Below are positions 35,655-47,289 of a DNA stretch of 64,000 bases, one piece after another (the stretch's first letter is position 1; each line of letters begins with the position of its first letter). Position numbers and translations under genes: made by a program. Under the pieces are notes generated by a model. That model made no database searches. It was not told the origin of the DNA and worked only from the letters and a program-made list of their open reading frames with translations. The stretch lies in NCBI GenBank assembly GCA_946811695.1, contig OX328124.1, positions 57,994,459-58,058,458 on the forward strand. Direction: 5' to 3'. Source of the stretch: Gonocerus acuteangulatus. Taxonomy: Eukaryota; Arthropoda; Insecta; Hemiptera; Coreidae.

Positions 35655-35845
35655 TCTCGCTGCACTTTCCAAAGGAATGCTAAAGGTTGATGGCTGGGGG
35701 GCGCTATTACGGTTGCACACATAAAAGAATTTAAGAAAAATGTTTTCAAATCTTCATCGATCCTATACCGAAAATGACCCACGTTAAAATTTCTCTCTCC
35801 CACTCTCTCAGACTTACTTATATATGTGTGTGTCTGGTAACACAA
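35655..35845 (-). mobile_element. Family X 3' end fragment
   Basis: On the minus strand it matches the last ~190 bp of family X, including the segment read as CGATGAAGATTTGAAAAC. The terminal hairpin is partly preserved (GCACTTTCCAAAGGAATGC). The 85-codon frame across it is a shadow of this repeat. Confidence 0.5.
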
Positions 35846-35860
35846 TTTTTCCTCTAGGAA

Positions 35861-36470
35861 AAAACTAGGACCGATATGTCTCTTATTTTCTTGGCTTTTT
35901 TTTTGTCTTTTTTTTTTTTTACTAAAATACTCATTTTACTGTTAAATGCAATTAAAAAATACAACCAATTAAAAAGTGAGGTTAACATAGACAAAGCCCC
36001 GTTCAAAAGAACAGAATTCACATCGCCTCATCGAAAATTATTTTGGGACCTTTTTTTGTAGAGAATTAAGTAGACTTTCGAATGGTCTCCACCTTCCACG
36101 ATTTTCCCAACCGTTTTGGAAAAATATACCAATATCCGATAAGTGTCTGTTAATCGACTATTTTCCCTGGTACTTCCTTAAGTCCAAACGCCAAAATTTA
36201 AATATCTTAAATTACATGAATGTCAAACCTCTGGAAGTTTGAACTAAATCAATGGTTTCTGAATACCCAAACTTAAAATTAGTTGGGAAAAGCAGTTAAC
36301 TTTTCTCGTAAACAGTTTCAGATATCTGTTCAAAAATGGTTTCATACCTGCAAGCATATTAATTCGAAAACGTAAGCGTCACGATTTTTTCGCACGAAAT
36401 TCGTTCCAAAACCATGTTCCGGTGGCCGGATTTCCCTATGGAGAGAGGGAGGAAACACGCTCAAAGAAAA
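35861..36470 (+). mobile_element. Helentron-like family Y, copy without microsatellite
   Basis: The body follows family Y from the part near ATTAAAAAATACAACC to the end (CGTAAGCGTCACGATTTTTTC, then GGAGAGAGGGAGGAAACACGC). The (TA)n tract and nearby 100 bases are missing. The 5' terminus was not found. Confidence 0.55.
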
Positions 36471-36654
36471 AAACAACACAAGACTGTCATTTACACCCAC
36501 CTGTCTATCCTGAAATAGCCTTTGATCCTGAACAGCGGAAATTCATATTAAACCCATAGCTGAGTGATTATAAGAAATTCCGGGTAAGATGCTAGTCATA
36601 TTCCTGCCTAGAAGAAAACTCATTACGTTTCGAAACCAAAGTTTAATTCGATGA

Positions 36655-36770
36655 CAAGGGATGGTTGGGATTCGGCTAGGAGAAAAAAAAGTCTGACCTT
36701 CAGGAAGAAATCTGTATTGGACGTTTCGGCATTTCAGCCTTCTTCAGCTAAAAAAATATATACAACTTGT
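36655..36770 (+). mobile_element. GGTTGGGATTCGGC-family left end
   Basis: GGTTGGGATTCGGCTAGGAG is followed by GGACGTTTCGG..GCCTTCTTCAGC, the signature of the element at 15952. No matching right end was found downstream. Confidence 0.5.
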
Positions 36771-37009
36771 AAATAAAAAAAAGGCAGCGTAGTATATACA
36801 TCATGACAAGAAATTTGAACCAATCTTATGTTTAAACAATGAAAATTCGGTAGGTAGGTAGTTGGAAAGTAAACAACATGTAGAAAGAAATAAGTACACA
36901 GTACAAAAATAACATTATTGAACATTTTTATATTATGAGAAAATCAATCTATTCTATAAGTGGATAACAACTTATAATAATAATTTATATAAGTTTAATT
37001 CTTCGTTCC

Positions 37010-37255
37010 AGGAGCGTATATAATTCCATGAGCCCCCGTCCTAAATTTTGATTTATTCTGTAAAAATGTGTCATATAAAACTTAAAAATTAATGAAATTA
37101 GATCACTTAGTGCAGATTTTTTTTTTTTTTTTTTGGGGTGTAATAGCGTGTTTTAGTTGGCTAACAATTCCAAGTACTAGATTTTTAGTATTCAATGCCT
37201 CCAAAAGCTCCCATTCTCCCCCTGTAATTATGTCCTATATGTTCCCCTACAAATG
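37010..37255. mobile_element. GGGCGTATATA MITE, minus-orientation copy
   Basis: CCAGGAGCGTATATA at the left, then an interior colinear with the minus strand of the 11091 copy (AAAATGTGTCATATAAAACT, TGTAATAGCGTGTTTTAGTT). The right end is diverged. Confidence 0.55.
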
Positions 37256-37521
37256 TTCTTTTTATATGGAGTAATTCTATAGTTAAGGAATATTGAATAA
37301 TAGTTTGGATCCTCAAAATACATATCCACATAAAATATTTATCGAATGCCGTTGACATACTAATTGAATTAAATGTCTTGCTCCAATCAATTGATTGTAA
37401 TTAGTCATTTCGATGTGTATAATACACCTAAAGAAGTTCTTAGCGAAGGGCGTAGGCTGCAAGAGATATAAAAGATCTGAAATAATTATCACATAGAAAG
37501 TGAACGATATTTTTCTTGTAG

Positions 37522-37579
37522 GCTGGAGTGGAAAGTGATTCTGTATTAAGAGAGTTGCGTAGGATTTCAGAAATGGTGG
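37522..37579 (+). other. Candidate internal exon, 58 nt
   Basis: A 3' splice site with a pyrimidine-rich tract (ATTTTTCTTGTAG) precedes it and a consensus 5' splice site GTAAGA follows. Only one frame is open and it reads AGVESDSVLRELRRISEMVG, plausible helical protein. It starts in phase 0 and ends in phase 1, compatible with the candidate exon at 50778. The gene is not recognised. Short open segments with splice-like edges also arise by chance. Confidence 0.3.
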
Positions 37580-37876
37580 GTAAGAGGTTGTATAATTTGT
37601 TGCCTTTCCTCAACTCAGTTGCTCTCTTAACTCAATTATATTTCTTAATGAATGGCGATCAAATCTAAATGCCTCTGCAAAATTATTTCATTATTCAAAT
37701 ATCAGTGTGCCACCAAAGTGCCAGGTTTATTTGCTAACTCATTACAAATTGTAAATTCCCATTTAAAAGGCATTAGAGGTTAGATTTTATATTTGTGTTA
37801 CTCATATTTATTTTTATTTATATTTTTATACGCATGTGTACATTTATAAGTATGTGTTAAAATTTAAATTAATAAG

Positions 37877-38460
37877 TATATATATATATATATTTGTCTG
37901 TTCGCGCTGTCCAGTAAAAAAATATAGCCCGATTTTGATGTAATTTGATACAAAATTACTTTCTCTAAAACGGAAGGTCAAGATCGCCCACCGGCTAATT
38001 CGTGCGGAAAAATCGTACCCCCTTCGTGTTTCTGTAAATTACTTACGGGCTTTCATTTAAAAGGATTTTTTTTTCTGTATTAAGAATCGCCTGCTTGAAG
38101 GTGATATAAGCATTTTGTAGAAAAATGAAAAAAAAAAAAAAAAAAAAAAAAAAAAGAAGAAGAAAATAGTTGTGGGTATCCCTAAACGACGAATTGAGTT
38201 TCTATTAAGCTAAGATACATTCAGCTTGGCTACGTTAGGAGCTGTGGAAGTAAAAACCGAAAAACATTTTATTAATAAACAAGAGTAGCTTTGGGCTTTT
38301 CGTACATTTTCCTAAATACATCGGAAACAGTAGGAAAAACATGGTAACTGAACTCTGACCATTCGAAAGACACACATTTCCTACTTAAAAGGACCAAATG
38401 AACCTGAGAAAACGGTGCTTCAACTTTTGGAAGAGTTAGTTTCGTTCATTTGGGGGCTTG
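37877..38460 (-). mobile_element. Family Y fragment, minus orientation
   Basis: A short (TA)n tract is followed by TTTGTCTGTTCGCG and sequence that is the worn complement of the family Y body (CGATTTTGATGTAATTTG, GGTCAAG). A long A run lies at 38129-38155. Confidence 0.45.
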
Positions 38461-39915
38461 AATTTCTATTCTATCCTATTCGAATTACATTAGAGATATG
38501 CATTATGTAGAAACACACTAAGGACCACTTATTTCCCGTGGGTTGGGCTTTTACTTGTATAAATTTCTGCAAAAAGATGATCGAATGGATTTGAATGTGA
38601 ATATGCCTCCAAATTACCAGGGGTTTGCCTCAGAATTGCATATGGCTCTTCTGAAGGATAAGTGTTTCGCATTTCCAGCTCTTGTTTGTAGTCCCTCACT
38701 CGCTCACCTCCTGTGAGTCCTGTAAATCAATCAGAGACATCTGGTCGACCCTAATGAAGGAAGAGGAGGATGAGCATTATTGTAAGAAAAGGACAAGTTC
38801 AATGCTGAGTCGTGCTAGTCTACTCCCAGGACCATGACCCCGATAGACGTGCTTCTCCTGCTTATATAAGGCGATGTCCTTTGCATAGAGATCATTACAG
38901 ATAGGCTTATAAGTCCTTACATTCAATACATAAGTCCCACTCCGAACGCTCTTAAGGGAAAGTGTCCGTTACAAGTAAAGCACAATTTCAATAAGATCCA
39001 TAAACCAAATACTATTTATGAAGTTTATATAAAAAATCCGACTCTCTCGAACTACCGAATAATATTATGGCTTTCCAATTGGAATAATATTTTTCTTAAC
39101 GCTCTGGCAGTAAAATAAATTAAATAAATAAACAATAAAGAAAAAACTACAATTTAAGGTTTTCAATGTTAAGATTCATTAGTAATAGTCAGTAGTAAGT
39201 AGGTCTTTACTGCGAGGATTTTTAATTAATTCTATGTATAGATTTCAGTGGCTTACACAAAAATATTTACTTCTTTTTTTTTAAAAAAAAAAAAAAAAAG
39301 GTTCTATTAAAAAATGGGTGTAGGTACTCAATTTTATGAAAACGGATTCTATGTGTAAGGAGGGAGTTGGAATATGTGAATGGAGTATTTTCTGTCATCT
39401 AAAAGTATTCCGCTAATATTTTGTGGTACGATAGTGTTTGCATGGAGTCTGTTAGCAAGTGTTCTGGCAAACTGGTCTGCCTGGTCTCGACAGTCAGTCA
39501 GGAATTTTCTCTTGAGCTTGGCCAGGTTTCTTGCCCCCTTGCAATATTCTTTAATTAATTCTTTAATAATATTAGGTCCAATGTCTCCGCAGCCATATAG
39601 CCAATAGAGAGTGACATTTTATATTCAGATAATAAATTGCATTGAGTCTGTTATGAAAGGATTTGAGTTATGAATGTTTTGTAATGTAAGTAACGCGCTC
39701 AATAAGTCATTACATTTTCTATTGTTTTTTTTATGAGTATTAGGTATGTTTTCCAGTGCGAGTATTACAGCAGGACGAGTATGAAGGGTTAAATAAGAAC
39801 AAATAATCAAAAATTAATGGGCAATCCATTCACAATCTTCAATTACTTCTTTGTCGGAAATAGTGGCAAAATGATCAATAGGTAGTGTAAATTGAAATTT
39901 TCTTTTGTGTGTGTG
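38461..39915. other. Unassigned stretch
   Basis: No gene recognised. A moderately GC-rich segment at 38680-38960 contains CTTATATAAGGCG at about 38867 with a CATTACAG-like start 30 bases on, which could be a TATA promoter, but no product was found downstream. An A/T run lies at 39270-39300. Confidence 0.35.
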
Positions 39916-39920
39916 TGTGT

Positions 39921-40015
39921 CTAACGGCGTATCAACATTTGGGCTATTAACGCCGGGCTATCTACAAGTTGCCACCCTTTTTTTATAATGCCAACTGCTC
40001 CTGGTCGGTTCATTC
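39921..40015 (-). mobile_element. 5S-derived SINE fragment
   Basis: On the minus strand it has the end of the 5S-like head (CCGACCAGGAGCAGTTGGC), then GGGTGGCAACTTGTAGATAG and the tail CCGGCGTTAATAGCCC..GATACGCCGTTA. Most of the head is missing. Confidence 0.65.
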
Positions 40016-40484
40016 AACGTCAAATTAACATGTTTAAGAGTCATATAAAATAATGATCATTTCCTAAATAAAACCCCTATAGCATTAATAACTACAAAGA
40101 AGAAATATTGATACGCTTAAGGTCTTGTTAGTTGGGATCAAATCTTTAAAGTACATAATATCGTATGGCGAGAATCAGAAATTACGGCTAAGGCAGAAAA
40201 TAATACAGCCTATAATGTTTTACTTAATAAATTACTATTAGAAAATAAATATATATATAAAAAAAAAGAAAAGCAAATCCTTGATGTGTCCATATATGAA
40301 GATGGACACTCCGCCATACCTGGATGACAAATTCATATAATATTTCTATATTATTAGAAATATTGGAATAAAGGAGAGTGTCATAAAATCAAATAGTCTG
40401 ACCTTCTTTGGTGAACCATAGCAGGTCCGAAATCATTTTAAAATTTTCAAGAAACCTCATTGATAAGTTTCTGTTAATGTATTT

Positions 40485-40660
40485 ATATTTTTAACGTACA
40501 TTTATAACGCAGATATTTAGGATGGGCTATCTACAAGTTACCACTATTGTCTAGCCAGGATAGGGCTGATGCCTGTTCTTTTATCGGAAGAGAAGCCATC
40601 ACCCCTCATTGGAACGAACCCACGACGGTTAGCATTACAAGTGCTCACGACTTAGCAGAT
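40485..40660 (-). mobile_element. tRNA-derived SINE, type S1
   Basis: On the minus strand: B-box-like GTCGTGGGTTCGTTCC, then GATAGGGC-complement middle, GGTAACTTGTAGATAGCCC and the tail with AAATGTACGTTAAAAA. It is colinear with 9002-9223 but diverged. Confidence 0.7.
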
Positions 40661-41490
40661 ATATGATATATATAAAAAAAAAAAGAAAAAAAAAAGTCAC
40701 TTGAAGGTTACTTCTCAAACATATTCGAGACAATCGCGCAGTTATCCTTCTAAAGCTACAATTATCCTTCATATTTATTTAATACAGTACTCCGTCAATT
40801 CCTTTGTCTCCGCCGTACGGGACAAATCTTCACCTTCCCCCCAAGGCCTGGAGATGTTCCTGAGTCATTGAAACCCGGTCACGGAAGGATGAATAACAAT
40901 AAATACCTACTCCGGATGGTGTTCATCTTTAATAATAGCATATAGACGCATGGGAAAAACTCCGTACCGCATCTCATTGTTTCAGTTTTCATGATTTTAC
41001 ATTGACATCCTTTCTTTTGGAAGCTCGGTGTCTCGCTTCAAGGGATCGAGATGCCGCTATGCTGTTTTTTCTCCGTACTTTTTATCATTTATTCCTCAAA
41101 GGAGGAAAAATTAATTTATTTTATAAACTTGGCATTCAACTTTTCATCGCACATTTTTTTTTTTTTTTAAATTAGTTTTTAAATTAAGAAAACTATCAGC
41201 AGTAACAACAATGCCAATTTTGATAAAAATGTTGTTTGACACCCTCTTACTAAGTAATAGAGTTCCTATAGTTTTCTTTGCATATAGCACCCATTTAAAT
41301 AAAACTAAAAAAATTAAGTTTAGGATATGTTTAGCTATTTAGTACATCATAATTATTACTCTAAATAAAACCACGTGAAAATAGGACCAATTGCAAAAAA
41401 ATACTTGAAAAAAAAATACTTTATTGGATCTCTGTGAGGCTACAAATATATGTTATTTTTCTCAGAAAACCTAAATTGTCGCTCTATCTC
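40661..41490. other. Unassigned stretch
   Basis: A GC-rich patch at 40790-40880 has no frame or RNA that I could name. The rest is AT-rich with T and A runs. Confidence 0.35.
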
Positions 41491-41497
41491 TCTCTGA

Positions 41498-41606
41498 ATC
41501 ATCAAGCTGGTTCATTAAACACTTATAGAAAAATAATAATAAATAATAATTTTCTCGTTTTATTTATTATTATTTTTTTAGTGTTTAATGAACCAACTTG
41601 ATGATA
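41498..41606. repeat. 109-bp palindrome
   Basis: ATCATCAAGCTGGTTCATTA at the left pairs with its complement at the right, and the pairing continues through AT-rich sequence to the centre near 41550. A small MITE or hairpin; no coding content. Confidence 0.65.
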
Positions 41607-42073
41607 AAAATGTTGATACACTTATTCCCATAAATAGAGGTTTGGAATTGTCTTTAATATGCCCGAAAGCCCTGGCAATTAAGTAAATGTCTTCAAATGA
41701 GATTGTATAGTTTAGTGTTTTGTATGTGGGAGAGTATTGTATGTTGTACTGGCTGCTGTCCACCAACAATGCGTTCATATCATGTGGAATATTTAGGTGT
41801 CGACTTCTACATTCCGTAAGTTGGTATGTTTCGGTAAAGTCTCTGTTGCATATATCACAGGTTGGTTTGCTAAGTCATGAGAAAATTAGAAATAATACGT
41901 GGATAGTTATTACGGTCTAACGAAAACGGATTACTATTAAAACCAGAAATGTGAATTCTTAGCAAATCTATTCAGGAAGAACAAATTAATCTTCTTGGAA
42001 ATAGATCCAATATTTTATTATATCAAAAATTAATGTGTATTTTATTACATTTAGAATACATATATATTTTATG
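41607..42073. other. Unassigned stretch
   Basis: No recognised gene or element; short frames on both strands lack domains. Confidence 0.35.
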
Positions 42074-42240
42074 ATTTTCCTATTTGCAGGGACCCATTAA
42101 AGACTAGGTGAGCCCAAGAACGATCAGCCCCATCCCTCGAACGACGTTCTAAAAGATAAAACCTTTATGGCGTCCGAGTTTCGAACACGTGTCCTCCAGA
42201 ACACGCGTCCTAAGATATTCACTGGGCCAAAATTTTAGTT
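42074..42240 (-). mobile_element. tRNA-like SINE, type S3
   Basis: On the minus strand a tRNA-like head (GGCCCAGTGAATATC, then a B-box GTGTTCGAAACTC) is followed by a tail ending GTCTTTAATGGGTCCCTG. The same tail is found at 14118-14165. Moderate confidence because only two partial copies are visible. Confidence 0.5.
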
Positions 42241-43131
42241 ATCTAATTTATTTAAATTAAATCCTGCATTTCAAGGAAGTGGGCGAACTAAGAAGGCGCA
42301 TCAGAGCAATATATTATGGTGGCCAGTGAGTCGGACAGTTAACCTTTTAGCGATGTGGGCAGCTGGATCCAGTTTTATTAAAATGGGCCAAGGGACCTTT
42401 CTGACGTCATTGATTACATCACCGAAGACCCGCCCTCACTCGCCCTCATTTCTTTTATCAGTATTTAAAATATATTTATTTATAAATATATGTTTATGAA
42501 CAAAAAAATGAATTATCAACTTTCTTGGCTTTGAGCAATAAGGATACCTATCTAATTTTGAATATTTTGATGGATTCTTGGTTGACTCATCAACTATTAT
42601 TCTTCAAATTCAAATTCTTTTTCGATTATTAAACTCTGAATACCTTAGACCTCTATTTTCTGGAATTTTATTAAGAATAGTATTTAATTATATAATATTT
42701 TTCATTTTTTCGGATACGTCACATCGCCTTCTAAGGCCATTAGCCTTAAAAAAGTCAACCTTCCACAAAGTTTCGAACCGGGATTTCTTACTTGAGCTCC
42801 CGATATTCCTCATTATTCATACCTTATTACATGAAAATTTCTAATACACGATTTATTTATTGACTAATTCGTTCAAATCTCAGCCAGTCTATTAGTTTTT
42901 ATTTAAGCTATAAACATTCACATTACAGAAGCATATTGTACGATGTTTTTATATCTTGTACTTAAATCTTAGGGAAACCTACCTTATACTTGCTTATACT
43001 AAAGCCAGCGGAGATTTTGATGCTGAGACTTTAACGAACGCAATGGAACCTCTCAATCTCATTGTTCGTGTTCCTCCTAGGAACATATTCCGTAAAATTA
43101 CAAGAAGCTGTAGTTTGTTTAGGCAAGCAGA
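42241..43131. other. Unassigned stretch
   Basis: No gene recognised. A B-box-like CCGGTTCGAAACTTTG on the minus strand at about 42765-42785 may mark another worn SINE. Confidence 0.35.
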
Positions 43132-43215
43132 GAATAGTTGGAATTCGGCTGAGACTAACAATCAGATTTTCTGAAAAATCTATATTTAGAACGTTTTGGC
43201 AGCCTTCTTCAGCAA
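43132..43215 (+). mobile_element. GGTTGGGATTCGGC-family fragment
   Basis: GTTGGAATTCGGCTGAGA followed by AAATCTATATTTAGAACG and GGCAGCCTTCTTCAGC, the conserved left part of the family. Confidence 0.55.
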
Positions 43216-43299
43216 TGAATGCCTGGGGGGGGGGGGTGGAGCAAGGCCAGTTAGCTTTTATTTCGAAAAAAGGAAAGGCATAACCTCCATTTTATAAAA

Positions 43300-43915
43300 C
43301 AGGGGTGCTCAAACGGTCGATGGCGAGTGCTTTTTTAGTCGATCTCAAGAAACAATTACCGACATAGAAGAACTATTCACAGATTTTATTTTAGTAGCTA
43401 AGTAGGAAGGGTCTAAAAATCTACTATTGAGATGATTAGCGCAATAAACGCATTAAAAAATAAATTGCAAGTTGTGATATATCAACTGAAAGAACGGATC
43501 TGAAATATTTTCCGTCTTTGAAAGCGAAGATTATGATATTAAATTTTATGGCAGGAGTATATAATATTTTGGGCAAATTACCAATACTTCTTTTATTTCT
43601 TGTTATGGATAATGAGTTATCTTTATTCTTGTAAAAACATTGAGGAAATAGAGACTGAAAAAGCAAGTAAGTTTACCATGGACTCATGTTCTGTTGAAAA
43701 GGAGTTAGTGCAGATTGTATCAGATATACATCTTAAAGCCACAGTATCTTACACAAAATATTGGTGTTTTATATCTGAAGTACGGGAAATATCTAAGAAA
43801 TTTAAGAAAAATGTGCTTGTTGTAATTTATAAACGTGTATCAGTGTTTGTTTGACAACTGACTGAAACTGGCCGCAATCTATCACTGTTCTTTCGCCATA
43901 AAACTGAGGCTCAGA
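43300..43915 (+). mobile_element. hAT relic with Charlie-like left end
   Basis: The left end CAGGGGTGCTCAAACG is a typical hAT/Charlie terminus. Downstream are remains of a transposase C-terminus on the same strand. The right terminus was not found; a family Y element begins at 43921. Confidence 0.5.
43480..43854 (+). pseudogene. hAT transposase C-terminal remnant
   Basis: One frame contains RTDLKYFPSLKAKIMILNF and, after a shift, VEKELVQIVSDIHLKATV, SYTKYWCFISE and ISKKFKKNVLVV. The order (a DLKYFP segment, an EL..L..D..LK segment, FW..VSEE-like and a YP.L...A...L.-like segment) is that of the hAT dimerisation region of the ZBED/GTF2IRD2-like group. The catalytic residues lie upstream in that family and are not present here. 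The frame is broken at least once and the end after KRVSVFV is not the usual one. It cannot encode a working enzyme. Confidence 0.4.
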
Positions 43916-43920
43916 ATTTG

Positions 43921-44075
43921 TTTTTAGCAGGGTTCCTCCCTCCCTCCATAGGGAGGAACTTTGCTTATGAGGTTGATCTCATGTCGCAATCCGGAATTGC
44001 TCACTAAAAAATTTAATGTTTGAAAACCAATAGTTCACGGAAATAACAGTGGTTCAAATTTGTATATATTTACTT
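43921..44075 (-). mobile_element. Family Y 3' end fragment
   Basis: On the minus strand it has the terminal hairpin region (CCTCCCTATGGAGGGAGGGA), TTCCGGATTGCGACATGAG and the complement of GGTTCAAATTTGTATA. The microsatellite and the rest of the body are absent. Confidence 0.6.
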
Positions 44076-45045
44076 TACCAGGCATTTTCCTAGACAACGC
44101 CCGAAACAAGGAATGAGTAACAATATAGAAATAAGCAAAATCTGTACATTTGGAGTTCGGATCACGAAAAAGCTCCCCAACGCAATTTTAGTTTTCTTAC
44201 AACATTGGAAACAAACGAGGAACATATATTTTCTAAACCTGCTAAAGTGAAAGTAAGTAATTGCTGTTCATTTTTGGGGGGGGGGAGGTCCGATTTACTT
44301 GAGTCTTAAGGCGCGAACACTTTCTTTAGAAAAACAAAACCAAAAATCGTTGTCATTAATAAAGGGATAACAATTTAAAAATAAAATAAAATATTAGTTT
44401 ATTTTTAAAATTGAGTCAGTTCTTTTGACATATATACAAGAGCAAACCCTTTTTATAGTAGTCGTTGCGTTTTTGTGGAATGTGCTCAGTTTTTGGCGCT
44501 TCTCTGACACGTGGTTTTTAGTTTATTAGCATAACGTAAATTAGACGCACAATGGCTTAGACTTCTGCAAAAGCCCTTGTCATCGATGTTTTCCAACGAA
44601 AAGAATAAACAAGCATTATAAGTTAGCAAATGGCAATAACCAGTAAATAGTATCATTTTCTGTTTGATGAGAATTAGAATATATTGAAATAATTCTTAGG
44701 TTACTATTTTGTTCTGTAAATGTTCTCTCCATGGTCTAACCCCTTAGTGACTTAAGCTCATTCTGTCATCATTCCAGTCTAGTTCACCCCTGGTGTATAA
44801 GTAGTTCTTGAAAGGGGCCAATCATTTCCCGGCAGCTGTTCTTCTTTATTAGAACTAACTTTTTTTATATAAGTTAGAAAACATTTCTTAAAAATTGCTA
44901 AGTCCTTGGCGAATGAGTTTTCACGCTTATTGTTACATCATTTTCAATTTAGAAAGGAAATTCTTTCCATTCTTTATTTTTATTTAGTTTATTATTTTAA
45001 GGGTTATTTAGGGCGTTAAAGTTTATTAGAGATAAAAGAAAGCGC
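44076..45045. other. Unassigned stretch
   Basis: No gene or complete element recognised. A G run is at 44277-44287. Confidence 0.35.
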
Positions 45046-45306
45046 ATATCGTCGCTACAAATGCAAAGTATCGAATGTGAAAATCACCACTTTTCAGAGT
45101 GGAAAAGCATTTATTCATAACTTTTTTTTGGACATTCAAATATTCGGCAGATTTGACCTTTTGATAGTTGAATACTTTCCCTTTAATAGAGTGATCTAAG
45201 ATTCAAGAATTTGCCGTACATAAGTCCAGCAGAAATTAGTAAAGATTGACAATGTAAGATGCATTTTTTCACATTCGTTACTTTGCATTTGTATCGACGA
45301 TATGAT
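45046..45306. mobile_element. MITE related to the ATATCGTCC family
   Basis: The ends ATATCGTCGCTACAAATGC and the complement of ATATCGTCGATACAAATGC are inverted repeats of about 34 bp. The termini resemble those of the copies at 14755 and 30885, but the interior is different, so it is a separate subfamily. Confidence 0.7.
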
Positions 45307-45439
45307 GTTTAAAAACGCAATATGATAATAAATGTGTCATTCAGCTTCAAATCCTTTTGTTTTATGCTCTGCAGGTTTCACACTTCTATGGCACCTCTTT
45401 AGGAGCTCACAACTAAAACTATAATTATCTCTGGTCACA

Positions 45440-45960
45440 TCATTAACCATTGACATTCCATTGGGCTAAATCATTCGCACGTTCATGGGCGGAGTCAATA
45501 CTAAATAAGTTGGCCAACTCATGGTTTGTCCTACGTCTCCAAATTCCCTGGTCAAGGATAACCCCATCATATGCTCCTCAAGACCCTTCTTTCAAAATAT
45601 AGTAGGGATAATTCATGTCGCTTCGTTATAGTCCATGTTTCTGGCCCATAATAGACGACTAAGGTTTATCTTTGCTCATTATCAAAAGTGACAGCCCAAA
45701 TACTTATACTGGCTCACTGTTTTGAAGGAGAAGGGGTCCATGGTGATGTATGCGAAGACATCCCTCATATTAAATGTAAAGATCTTAAGCATCGTAGTTC
45801 TTCCTTCTTCACGAGCTTTACAGTGTTTGATTCAAGCATCCATAATATTATTGTTGGAGGATGTAGTAATATTTTATGACAGCATTGCGTATCTTAATAC
45901 CAGTCATAAATTCTTCAACCCTGCACAGCTCGAACCTAGCAGAGCCTTTTCCTTAAGACT
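45440..45960 (-). pseudogene. RTE-like LINE ORF2 remnant
   Basis: On the minus strand the pieces appear in the usual order of the reverse transcriptase C-terminal part: DPFSFKTVSQYKYLGCHF, then VYYGPETWTITKRHE, LLYFERRVLRSI and, after a frameshift, GIWRRRTNHELANLF. The YKYLG, GSETW-like, FERRVLR and G.WRRRTN.EL blocks mark RTE/BovB-type elements. Stops follow YKYLGCHF and VLRSI, so the gene is long dead. Both ends are diffuse. Plus-strand frames at 45688-45976 are shadows of it. Confidence 0.7.
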
Positions 45961-46688
45961 AGTGATGTCTTCCTAAGCCAGTTCTCGTACCCGAACACTT
46001 GCGTTTGTTGTTACATAGAATACAATAAAAACTCCGATCTTTCAAGTCCGTGAAAATAAGTTGAATTGTTTTTGAATTTCTGAAAAAGTCAGTTTTGTAT
46101 ATTATATTTTCAAAAATACATTAACCAAAATTGGTCTGCAAAGCGCTCATAGTCTTTTTAATAGTTCTTACATTAGATATAAGTTTCCATTTTAAACGTT
46201 ATCGAGAGATAAAATATAGATTTGTTGCTGCAACAGAAGCATTGTTCTCCACTTAAGGTTAAACCGAAGTAATTTCGTAAGGAATAAAGATATAATCTAT
46301 GTCCACCGATATCTGATTATTTGAGCGATCAAGTATCAATATCGTAACTAGTAATTGCTGAGGAGAAACTAAAATTACGCAACGAATTCAAACACTACAA
46401 CTTACTTTTCCATAAGTGAAAGTTAGCTTATCTCAATGAAAGATTAGCCTTTCGTAACGAATAGTCACCTCAAAGTTAATAAACGTTTTTGCAATTAAGA
46501 TGTCTTATTATTACTACCTCGTAAAAAGAAACCTATCCAGCAGGGAAAAAAGTACTAACTTTCATTACAAATCATGTGGCCTTCGAAATTAGTTACAATA
46601 AAGTTTTTCATAGATTCTAGCAATAAATGTACGTTGCTTAACACTCCCAGTACCTAGAGAAAATAAAAACCATATCCGCAATCTTTGA
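45961..46688. other. Unassigned stretch
   Basis: AT-rich, no recognised gene or element. Confidence 0.35.
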
Positions 46689-46726
46689 TGCAAATATCTG
46701 ACGCACATTTTCGTCAGATATTTGCA
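46689..46726. repeat. Perfect 15-bp stem-loop
   Basis: TGCAAATATCTGACG pairs exactly with CGTCAGATATTTGCA across an 8-base loop. Function unknown. Confidence 0.7.
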
Positions 46727-47103
46727 TTTTCCTCTCTCATCTGAATCTCTATTTGTTCGCGAACCTTAGATACCTATTTAGATGTAATAAATAAAGCAAA
46801 GTATTTGTTTCATTTAAATATAGTTTTGGAGACTAAAAAACATTCTCTAGGAGCTGTGATCCTATAACAAGCTTGTGAGATAGAAAGCAAGATCGGTGTT
46901 TTCTGACAGTCTGATTTTCTCCTTTTCATTTATTCATTACATATTCCTCCAGCATCGTCTTTAAGGACAGTATAAAAAAAGGTATCAGCTATTCATATGG
47001 ACGACAAAAAATAAGATAAAAAACATTACTTCAAAACTGAATAAATATAATCAAATAATGATTTACATAAATCCAATGATATACAAAAAATACTGGTATG
47101 GTA

Positions 47104-47233
47104 GAATTTGTCAGGGTTCGGTCGTTCCGTCAACATAACAAAACTATATTTTTTTTTATAAGAAAATGAGTTTTATTTTCCAATAAAAAATGTAGTTTTA
47201 TTAAGATACCACGACCGACCCCTGACCAATTCT
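47104..47233. mobile_element. 130-bp MITE
   Basis: GAATTTGTCAGGGTTCGGTC at the left and the complement of GAATTGGTCAGGGGTCGGTC at the right form inverted repeats of about 25 bp, with a looser match further in. The target duplication is not certain. Confidence 0.65.
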
Positions 47234-47289
47234 GCCTTAACATAAAATAATTTAACCTTTTCAGTGTGTACAGTGCATTCCTCACAATG

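Noticed and set aside
35588..35845. Minus-strand frame with FNVGHFRYRIDEDLKTFF, repeated at 59985 and 62621
   Set aside because: The repeated text is a translation of the conserved 3' part of family X elements, which end in a non-coding hairpin.
40792..40805. CCGTCAATTCCTTT, identical to a universal small-subunit rRNA site
   Set aside because: Neither flank matches rRNA; the match is only 14 bases and looks like chance.
44192..44252. Possible 61-nt exon framed by TTTTAG and GTAAGTAA, open in one frame
   Set aside because: The upstream pyrimidine tract is weak, no neighbour fits its phase, and such segments are expected by chance in AT-rich DNA.
45688..45976. Two overlapping plus-strand frames
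   Set aside because: They are antisense shadows of the RTE-like LINE relic, whose minus-strand blocks are recognisable.
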